A stretch of 64,000 nucleotides of DNA from Candidatus Anaerostipes excrementavium (lineage in GTDB: Bacteria; Bacillota; Clostridia; Lachnospirales; Lachnospiraceae), in NCBI GenBank assembly GCA_019114985.1, contig DXEM01000001.1:1-64000 (forward strand). Reading direction: 5' to 3'. The notes under the pieces are model-generated. The model was given only the letters and a program-made list of their open reading frames with translations, was not told the origin of the DNA and made no database searches. Positions 57,646 to 64,000 of the stretch are shown here, piece by piece. The position numbers and the translations under genes are program-made. Position 1 is the stretch's first letter, and each line of letters opens with the position of its first letter.

Positions 57646-58521
57646 ATGAAGGTTTTAAATTATGGATCCTTGAATTATGATTATGTCTATGAAGTAGAGC
57701 ATATCAATCAGCCTGGCGAGACGCAAAGCTGCAGGAGCCGGAATGTATTTTGCGGCGGAAAGGGCTTAAACCAGTCGATTGCCCTGGCAAAAGCCGGAGT
57801 GCCGGTATATCAGGGAGGAACGATCGGGGAGGATGGTGAGCTGTTTTTAAAAGTCTGCAGGGAAAATCATATTGATACGACCTATCTGAATCAAATCGAA
57901 GGCCCAAGCGGTCATGCAATCATTCAGTTAGATCAGAATGCGGAAAACTGCATTATTATTTACGGAGGAGCAAATCAGAGCCAGACAAAAGAGAAGATTG
58001 ATGAGACGCTGGAAGGATTTGAAAAAGGGGATCTTCTGCTGCTGCAAAACGAGGTCAATTGCCTGGATTATTTAATTGATCAGGCCTATGAGAAAGGGAT
58101 GATTACGATTTTAAATCCATCCCCTTGGGATGACAAATTGGAAGCTTGTGATTTGAGAAAGGTAAAGATTTTTCTGATCAATGAGATCGAAGGCGGACAG
58201 ATTACAGGAAAAGAAGATCCGGAGGAGATTTTAGACGAGATGGAGAAGAAATTTCCGGAAGCTCAGGTTGTGTTAACGTTAGGCGGAAAAGGCGCATGTT
58301 ACCAGGGAAGCGGAAATCGAATCTATCAGGGAGCGATTCCTACGAACGTAGTTGATACAACGGCAGCCGGAGATACGTTCACAGGATATTTTATTGCAGG
58401 AATGACAGAAGGCCTTGGAATGGAAGAAAATATGCACCGTGCGGCAAAAGCAGCGTCCATTGCGGTTTCGAGAATGGGAGCGTCTGATTCTATTCCGGAG
58501 TTATCGGAGCTTCAGGGCTAG
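57646..58521 (+). CDS. PfkB family sugar kinase (ribokinase-like)
   Basis: A 291-residue kinase. It opens KVLNYGSLNYDYVYEV, then GETQSCRSRNVFCGGKGLNQSIALAKAG, the PfkB N-terminal GG signature, and has the C-terminal VDTTAAGDTFTGYFI with the catalytic Asp. Ribokinase is the closest match by sequence feel; the sugar cannot be fixed. It follows the pentose-phosphate genes but behind a terminator, so it is separately transcribed. ATG at 57646 after AAAGGAG; GTG at 57643 is also possible. Confidence 0.88.
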   Translation: MKVLNYGSLNYDYVYEVEHINQPGETQSCRSRNVFCGGKGLNQSIALAKAGVPVYQGGTIGEDGELFLKVCRENHIDTTYLNQIEGPSGHAIIQLDQNAENCIIIYGGANQSQTKEKIDETLEGFEKGDLLLLQNEVNCLDYLIDQAYEKGMITILNPSPWDDKLEACDLRKVKIFLINEIEGGQITGKEDPEEILDEMEKKFPEAQVVLTLGGKGACYQGSGNRIYQGAIPTNVVDTTAAGDTFTGYFIAGMTEGLGMEENMHRAAKAASIAVSRMGASDSIPELSELQG

Positions 58522-58579
58522 ACAAAAAACGGCATTGACAGTATAATGACGTCATATGATAAAAAGGAGGGATAGGAAG

Positions 58580-59332
58580 ATGTGGACGAGAAGTGAATTA
58601 AAACAAAAAGGAAAAGGAGCGTTTCTGAGAAACTACGGCATCACCGTGCTGGTTACATTGATTTTCGGGATTTTGTCAGGAGAACTGGCGGGGAACAGCG
58701 CAAGCAATGGAGTGCGTGATGTCGTGACTGAGAGCGACGGAGATATTTTTTACATGGCAAGCTCCATATGGCTGCTGGTCTTGGGAATCGGATTGATATT
58801 TATTTTGGTTGGAGTCTTGATCAGGATTTTTATCGGCAATCTGGTGGAGATCGGCGCTATGCGTTTTTATGAGGAAAACAGCAGCAGGAAAGCGCCGCTT
58901 GGCTGCCTTCTTTATGGATTTCAGCAAGGTTCCTATGGAAAGAATGTTCTGACCTTGTTTCTGAGAGATCTTTTTATTTTCTTGTGGGCATTGCTGCTGG
59001 TGATTCCGGGAATTATCAAAGGGTATGAATATTCTATGATTCCTTACATTTTGGCGGAAAACCCGCAGATATCCAGAGAGCGTGCGTTTGAGATCAGTAA
59101 GGCCATGATGCGGGGAGAAAAGTGGAATGCCTTTGTACTGGATTTGTCATTTTTGGGATGGAGTATTTTAAGTGCGGTTACAGCCGGTATTGTAGGTCTT
59201 TTGTATTCCAGACCATATCAGAAATCGACTTGGGCAGAGTTTTATAAAGTGAATCGAGAGAAGGTATTAAGAAGCGGTGAGGCTTCTTGGAGTGAACTGC
59301 CTGGAATCGATGATAAAGACGTGATAGATTAA
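58580..59332 (+). CDS. DUF975 family membrane protein
   Basis: A 250-residue membrane protein with about five to six helices. It opens WTRSELKQKGKGAFLRNYG, the DUF975 start, and has ENPQISRERAFEISKAMMRGEKW, the conserved cytoplasmic loop of the family. Function unknown; the family is widespread in Firmicutes and is often thought to be related to membrane or secretion stress. The ATG at 58580 follows AAAGGAGGGATAGGAAG. A terminator follows at 59340. Confidence 0.85.
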   Translation: MWTRSELKQKGKGAFLRNYGITVLVTLIFGILSGELAGNSASNGVRDVVTESDGDIFYMASSIWLLVLGIGLIFILVGVLIRIFIGNLVEIGAMRFYEENSSRKAPLGCLLYGFQQGSYGKNVLTLFLRDLFIFLWALLLVIPGIIKGYEYSMIPYILAENPQISRERAFEISKAMMRGEKWNAFVLDLSFLGWSILSAVTAGIVGLLYSRPYQKSTWAEFYKVNREKVLRSGEASWSELPGIDDKDVID

Positions 59333-59339
59333 ATAGCAG

Positions 59340-59376
59340 AAGGGGGATCCTGTGAATGTTAGGATCTCCTTTTTCT
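59340..59376 (+). terminator. Terminator after DUF975 gene
   Basis: AAGGGGGATCCT and AGGATCTCCTTTTTC form a stem around an 8-9 base loop. Confidence 0.65.
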
Positions 59377-59489
59377 TTCATTTGATAACGAGACAAAGGC
59401 ATGATATAATGAACGACAGAGCAGGGACAGATAGGAAACTTGGATCCTGTGAAGTACATTATTTTGGAATGTGTGTGAAGGAGTTTAAG

Positions 59490-60839
59490 ATGGGAAAATA
59501 TTTTGGAACAGATGGATTTCGAGGAGAAGCAAACGTTAATTTGACAGTGGAGCATGCCTATAAAGTAGGAAGATATATCGGATGGTATTTTAATCAGAAG
59601 ACATCCAGAGCGAAGATCGTCATTGGAAAGGACACCAGGCGCAGCAGCTATATGTTTGAGAACGCTTTGGTTGCAGGATTGACGGCTTCCGGAGCAGATG
59701 CTTATATGCTGTATGTGACTACAACACCAAGTGTAGCTTATGTGGTGCGTACAGAGCAGTTTGACTGCGGTATTATGATTTCCGCAAGCCACAACCCGTT
59801 TTATGATAATGGAATTAAACTGATTAACTCAAAAGGTCATAAGATGGAAGCAGAAGTGGAAGCAAAAATCGAGGCATATATTGATGGGGAGATCGATGAA
59901 ATTCCATATGCCACAAAGAAAGAAATAGGACGTGCGAATGATTATTCTGCCGGACGGAATCATTATATCGGATATCTGATTTCTTCTGCGACTCGTTCTT
60001 TTAAAGGAGTGAAGGTCGGATTGGACTGTGCCAACGGAAGTTCTTTTGCGATTGCAGAGAGTGTTTTTAACGCTCTCGGAGCTGAGACTTATGTGATCAA
60101 CAATGAGCCGGATGGAACGAATATCAATACCAACTGCGGATCAACACATATTGAGATTTTAAGAGGATATGTAAAAGAGAATCATCTGGACGTTGGATTT
60201 GCTTATGATGGAGATGCAGACCGCTGTATTGCCGTGGATGAGAACGGACAGGTAGTCGATGGGGATCTGATCCTTTATGTCTGCGGACAGTATTTGAAGA
60301 AACATGGAGAGCTGAATAACAATACGATTGTTACGACGGTTATGTCCAATCTCGGACTGTATAAAGCATTAGACGCGGCAGGAATTCATTATGAGAAGAC
60401 TGCAGTCGGAGATAAATATGTCAATGAAAACATGGTGAAAAACGGACATGCCTTGGGAGGCGAACAATCCGGTCACGTTATTTTCAGTAAGTATGCGACT
60501 ACAGGAGACGGTATTTTAACGTCATTAAAGATTATGGAAGCAATTATTGAACAGAGAAAGACATTAAGTCAGTTGGTGGAACCGGTTGAAATCTTTCCTC
60601 AGATTTTGGAAAATGTACGAGTACATGATAAGAAAACAGCCCAGGAAGATGCAGATGTCCAGGCAGCTGTAGCAGAAGCAGAAAAAGAATTGGGCGATGA
60701 AGGAAGGATCCTGGTAAGAGAAAGCGGAACAGAACCTTTGGTACGTGTCATGGTGGAAGCAAAGAGCCATGAGATCTGCAGAGATAAAGTCGATAAGGTT
60801 GTGAATGTGCTGAGAAAGAAAGGGCACGTTGTTGAATAA
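59490..60839 (+). CDS. glmM: Phosphoglucosamine mutase
   Basis: A 449-residue enzyme converting glucosamine-6-phosphate to glucosamine-1-phosphate for UDP-GlcNAc and peptidoglycan. YFGTDGFRGEANV opens it. The phosphoserine loop is GIMISASHNPFYDNGIK, the metal loop DGDADRCIAVD, the sugar-binding loop GGEQSGHVIF, and the phosphate-binding loop RESGTEPLVRVM. All are intact and the length is normal. The ATG at 59490 follows AAGGAG; the longer frame from 59352 crosses the terminator region. priA starts 3 bp after the stop. Confidence 0.96.
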   Translation: MGKYFGTDGFRGEANVNLTVEHAYKVGRYIGWYFNQKTSRAKIVIGKDTRRSSYMFENALVAGLTASGADAYMLYVTTTPSVAYVVRTEQFDCGIMISASHNPFYDNGIKLINSKGHKMEAEVEAKIEAYIDGEIDEIPYATKKEIGRANDYSAGRNHYIGYLISSATRSFKGVKVGLDCANGSSFAIAESVFNALGAETYVINNEPDGTNINTNCGSTHIEILRGYVKENHLDVGFAYDGDADRCIAVDENGQVVDGDLILYVCGQYLKKHGELNNNTIVTTVMSNLGLYKALDAAGIHYEKTAVGDKYVNENMVKNGHALGGEQSGHVIFSKYATTGDGILTSLKIMEAIIEQRKTLSQLVEPVEIFPQILENVRVHDKKTAQEDADVQAAVAEAEKELGDEGRILVRESGTEPLVRVMVEAKSHEICRDKVDKVVNVLRKKGHVVE

Positions 60840-60842
60840 TTT

Positions 60843-63065
60843 ATGGAAAATTTATATGCAGAAATCATCATAGATATTTCTCATGAGGCACTGGATCGAG
60901 TTTTCGGGTATAAAGTGCCTTTTTCCTTACGAGAACATATCCGTGTCGGCCAGCAGGTGGCTGTGCCGTTCGGAAGGGGAAATAAGGAAAGGAAAGGGTT
61001 TGTCGTCGGGCTGTCCGACTCTGTCGATTATGATGAAAGAAAAGTAAAAGAGATTCTTCGAATTGAGGCAGATAAGGTGACGGCAGAGTCTAAGATGCTC
61101 GCATTGGCTTATTGGATTCGGGAAAACTATGGATCGACGATCATTCAGGCTTTGCGAACCGTTTTGCCGGTGCAGGAGAAGATTGGCAGAAAGTCAGATC
61201 GATGGATTGAACTGAAGATCGATCCGGTTCATGGCCCGGCGCTGCTGGATGAATATTTCGGCCGCCATTATACTGCCAAAGCAAGATTGCTGGCGGCTTT
61301 ATTGGATCAAAAAAAGATCTCGTGGGAGCAGGCTTCCAAAGGACTTAAGATTTCAAAAAGCACAGTGGATGCCATGATAAAAGAAGATGTAATTCGGGTG
61401 GTGACGGAATATTATTACCGGAATCCGAATCCGGAGAGGGCTGTGGTTGAGAATCCTGTGCCCCTAAATGAAGAACAGCAGGCTCTGATCGAGCAGTTCA
61501 AGGAAGATCTGCTGGCCGATAGGCGTCAAACTTATCTGCTCCATGGGGTGACGGGAAGCGGAAAGACGGAAGTATACCTCGCCGCGATTGAGGAAGTCAT
61601 ACGCCGCGGGCAGCAGGCCATCGTTCTCATACCGGAGATTGCTTTGACTTATCAGACGGTCCAGAGATTTACCAGGCGTTTTGGAAATCGGGTGTCCATC
61701 CTGAATTCTCGTTTATCCAAAGGAGAGAAATATGATCAATGGCTTCGGGCAAAAGAAGGAGATGTGGATGTGATCATCGGTCCTCGTTCGGCTTTGTTCG
61801 TGCCTTTTCCTAATTTGGGATTGATTGTGATCGATGAAGAGCATGAGGGAAGCTATAAAAGTGAGCAGACGCCCAAATATCATGCAAGAGAAACCGCGAT
61901 TCAGAAAGCAAAGATGGAGCATGCTTCTGTCATTTTGGGATCGGCGACGCCTTCGGTGGAAAGTTACCGCAATGCTTTAGAAGGAACTTACCAATTGTGG
62001 GAGCTTACAAAGAGGGCAAAGGATGCGCTGCTTCCCAAAGTATATATCGAGGATCTTCGAAAAGAACTGCAATCCGGCAATCGAAGTATTTTTAGCAGAA
62101 GACTGCATAAACTGATGGAAGATCGCCTTGCCAAAGGAGAACAGATCATGTTGTTCCTAAACCGCAGAGGCTATGCAGGGTTTGTTTCCTGCAGAAGCTG
62201 CGGTCATGTGATGGAATGTCCCCACTGTGACGTGTCCATGACTTATCACAGAGAAGGACGGTTAAAATGCCATTACTGCGGACACGAGCAGCTAATGCCC
62301 AAGACTTGTCCGGAATGTGGGAGCCCTCTGATTGGAACTTTTGGATTGGGAACACAGAAAGCAGAAGCTGCAATTCATAAAGAATTTCCGGAAGCCAGAG
62401 TTTTACGGATGGATATGGATACGACACGAAGAAAGCACAGCCATGAGGAAATTCTGAAAGCATTTTCCAAAGGGGAGGCAGATATCTTGCTGGGAACCCA
62501 GATGATCGTGAAAGGACACGATTACGCCAATGTTACTTTGGTCGGAATTCTGGCTGCAGATTTGTCGCTTCATGCCAATGATTACCGTGCCGGAGAACGG
62601 ACATTCCAGCTTCTTACCCAGGCAGCGGGACGCGCCGGACGAGGAAGAAAAAGCGGTGAAGTTGTGATACAGACCTATTCCCCGCAAAACTACAGCATCC
62701 AGGCAGCGGCTTCTCAGGATTATCAGGAGTTTTACCGGCAGGAGATCGGCTATCGAACCTTGATGAAGTATCCTCCGATCTGGCAGATGCTGGTTATTTT
62801 TCTCACAGGGGAAGAAGAGAAGAAAGTGGGGGATTGTTCCCGAAAAGCGGCAGACATGCTGAAGAATAAGGGATTTCTGGTCGTGGGACCGGGAGAAGCG
62901 ACCGTTGCGAAAGTCAAAGATCAATACCGGCAGGTCATTTATATAAAAGACGAAGAGTATCAAAATCTTGTCCGCGCAAAGGATGAGATGGAACAATGGT
63001 TTGAAAAACAAGATGAAAAGCGTATTTTCATTTATTTTGATTTTAACCCGATGAATAGTTATTAA
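60843..63065 (+). CDS. priA: Primosomal protein N' (replication restart helicase)
   Basis: A 740-residue 3'-5' helicase that reloads the replisome at stalled forks. The N-terminal 3'-end-binding domain (VFGYKVPFSLREHIRVGQQVAVPFG) is followed by Walker A LLHGVTGSGKTEVYL, DEEH box IVIDEEHEGSYK, two zinc-binding clusters (CRSCGHVMECPHCD and CHYCG..CPECG) and helicase motif V/VI (QAAGRAGRGRKSGEVVIQT). Full length. It precedes def and fmt, a common order in Firmicutes. Confidence 0.97.
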   Translation: MENLYAEIIIDISHEALDRVFGYKVPFSLREHIRVGQQVAVPFGRGNKERKGFVVGLSDSVDYDERKVKEILRIEADKVTAESKMLALAYWIRENYGSTIIQALRTVLPVQEKIGRKSDRWIELKIDPVHGPALLDEYFGRHYTAKARLLAALLDQKKISWEQASKGLKISKSTVDAMIKEDVIRVVTEYYYRNPNPERAVVENPVPLNEEQQALIEQFKEDLLADRRQTYLLHGVTGSGKTEVYLAAIEEVIRRGQQAIVLIPEIALTYQTVQRFTRRFGNRVSILNSRLSKGEKYDQWLRAKEGDVDVIIGPRSALFVPFPNLGLIVIDEEHEGSYKSEQTPKYHARETAIQKAKMEHASVILGSATPSVESYRNALEGTYQLWELTKRAKDALLPKVYIEDLRKELQSGNRSIFSRRLHKLMEDRLAKGEQIMLFLNRRGYAGFVSCRSCGHVMECPHCDVSMTYHREGRLKCHYCGHEQLMPKTCPECGSPLIGTFGLGTQKAEAAIHKEFPEARVLRMDMDTTRRKHSHEEILKAFSKGEADILLGTQMIVKGHDYANVTLVGILAADLSLHANDYRAGERTFQLLTQAAGRAGRGRKSGEVVIQTYSPQNYSIQAAASQDYQEFYRQEIGYRTLMKYPPIWQMLVIFLTGEEEKKVGDCSRKAADMLKNKGFLVVGPGEATVAKVKDQYRQVIYIKDEEYQNLVRAKDEMEQWFEKQDEKRIFIYFDFNPMNSY

Positions 63066-63078
63066 AAAGGAGAAGAAT

Positions 63079-63570
63079 ATGGCAATTCGAAAAATACGAG
63101 TAATGGGAGATGAAGTGCTTCGAAAGACTTCCAAGGAAGTAAAGGAAATGACTCCCAGACTGAAAACTCTGGTGGAAGATATGTTTGATACGATGTATGA
63201 GGCTATGGGCGTGGGGCTTGCAGCGCCTCAGGTCGGGATCCTAAAGAGAATCGTCGTGATTGATACCTATGAGGAAAATGAGAAGTTTGCCCTGGTAAAT
63301 CCGGTAATTACTCATGTGGATGGAGAGCAGATCGGTGAGGAAGGATGTTTAAGTCTTCCGGGGAAGACGGCGGTCGTAAAACGTCCGGACCATGTGATCT
63401 GTCAGGCTTATAATATCGATATGGAGCCGATTACCGTAGAAGGTCATGGTCTTCTTGCCAGAGCGATTTGTCATGAATTGGATCATCTGGATGGTGTTTT
63501 ATATCCGGATGTTGCGGAAGAACCGGTGCGTGACGTTACCTATGAAGATGAGATAGAAGAAGGAGAATAA
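63079..63570 (+). CDS. def: Peptide deformylase
   Basis: A 163-residue metalloenzyme that removes the formyl group from new protein N-termini. The three family motifs are present: [19 protein letters not shown] (metal Cys) and HELDHLDG (two metal His and the catalytic Glu). It is the class with a short acidic tail (EDEIEEGE). AAGGAGAAG precedes the ATG. fmt begins one base after the stop, so the enzymes that add and remove the formyl group are made together. Confidence 0.97.
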   Translation: MAIRKIRVMGDEVLRKTSKEVKEMTPRLKTLVEDMFDTMYEAMGVGLAAPQVGILKRIVVIDTYEENEKFALVNPVITHVDGEQIGEEGCLSLPGKTAVVKRPDHVICQAYNIDMEPITVEGHGLLARAICHELDHLDGVLYPDVAEEPVRDVTYEDEIEEGE

Positions 63571-63571
63571 A

Positions 63572-64000
63572 ATGAGAGCAGTATTTATGGGAACGCCGGA
63601 ATTTGCGGTTCCGACCCTTCAGGCACTGATCGATCATCATCAGGTAGTGGGAGTCGTAACTCAGCCGGATCGCCAGAGAGGAAGAGGGAAAAAAGTACAG
63701 TATTCCCCGGTAAAAGAAACTGCCGTAAAACATGATATCCCGGTCTATCAGCCGGAAAGAGCAAGGGAGGAAGCCTTTATTTCTGAGCTGAAAGCACTAG
63801 AGCCGGAAGTGATTGTGGTAGTGGCATATGGCCAGATTCTTCCGGAGAGTATTTTAAATATTCCAAAGTATGGCTGCATTAATGTCCATGGATCCCTTTT
63901 GCCGAAATACCGTGGAGCAGCCCCGATTCAGTGGGCCGTTTTGGATGGTGAAAAGACGACCGGCATCACAACGATGTATATGGAAAAGGGCTTGGATACC
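63572..64000 (+). CDS. fmt: Methionyl-tRNA formyltransferase (5' part, cut by window edge)
   Basis: 143 residues are visible, beginning [20 protein letters not shown], the canonical Fmt start. [13 protein letters not shown] is the substrate loop, and [20 protein letters not shown] holds the catalytic Asn and His and the SLLPKYRG signature. It formylates Met-tRNA for initiation, using 10-formyltetrahydrofolate. AAGGAG precedes the ATG. The reading frame continues past the end of the window. Confidence 0.96.
   Translation, partial: MRAVFMGTPEFAVPTLQALIDHHQVVGVVTQPDRQRGRGKKVQYSPVKETAVKHDIPVYQPERAREEAFISELKALEPEVIVVVAYGQILPESILNIPKYGCINVHGSLLPKYRGAAPIQWAVLDGEKTTGITTMYMEKGLDT

Overview
The window looks like the chromosome of an anaerobic gut Firmicute, most likely a Lachnospiraceae. 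The reasons are strong AGGAGG ribosome-binding sites, an [FeFe] hydrogenase paired with a NuoF/GltD-like flavoprotein, a split transketolase, teichoic-acid-type export and CDP-glycerol genes, and a type VI-A (Cas13a) CRISPR locus of the kind known from Lachnospiraceae. No rRNA or tRNA gene was seen.

Layout. 1-12.0 kb is a cell-surface glycopolymer locus: acyltransferase, TagG/TagH-type ABC exporter, TagD, GalU, two CDP-glycerol-transferase-like enzymes, a GT2 enzyme, an LCP ligase and an initiating sugar-phosphate transferase. 12.2-21.1 kb is core: HtrA, a DUF368 lipid-carrier transporter, DegV, the hydrogenase pair and isocitrate dehydrogenase. 21.4-23.0 kb is an AT-rich ATPase/TOPRIM-like pair, a candidate defence module. 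23.3-30.7 kb holds a VanRS-like two-component system, a GH3 lipoprotein, purF and purB.

30.7-44.8 kb is an accessory island. It has two tandem CRISPR arrays, each with its own duplicated leader, promoter and terminator and each followed by group II intron debris. Next come cas13a, a convergent 24-residue hydrophobic toxin-like peptide, a membrane-anchored unknown protein and a 34-residue membrane peptide. A segment bounded by perfect 63-bp inverted repeats carries an ATP-grasp ligase and a large P-loop ATPase, with a tyrosine recombinase beside it, which is the layout of a DNA-inversion switch. 44.7-52.1 kb is a His-Xaa-Ser (Hxs) peptide-modification operon with paired radical SAM enzymes. 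The remainder (52.2-64 kb) is core: VanZ, a lipid kinase, a LacI-type regulator, transaldolase and transketolase, a sugar kinase, glmM, priA, def and fmt (cut by the window edge).

The most notable observation links the island. Four promoters share one architecture: two TGTCAA direct repeats exactly 20 bp apart, then an extended -10 (TGATAWAMT) whose hexamer starts exactly 28 bp after the start of the second repeat. They lie before cas13a, the membrane protein, the 34-residue peptide (reading into the invertible segment) and the Hxs operon. This implies one activator for interference, membrane peptides, the switch and the Hxs system. That activator is not in the window.
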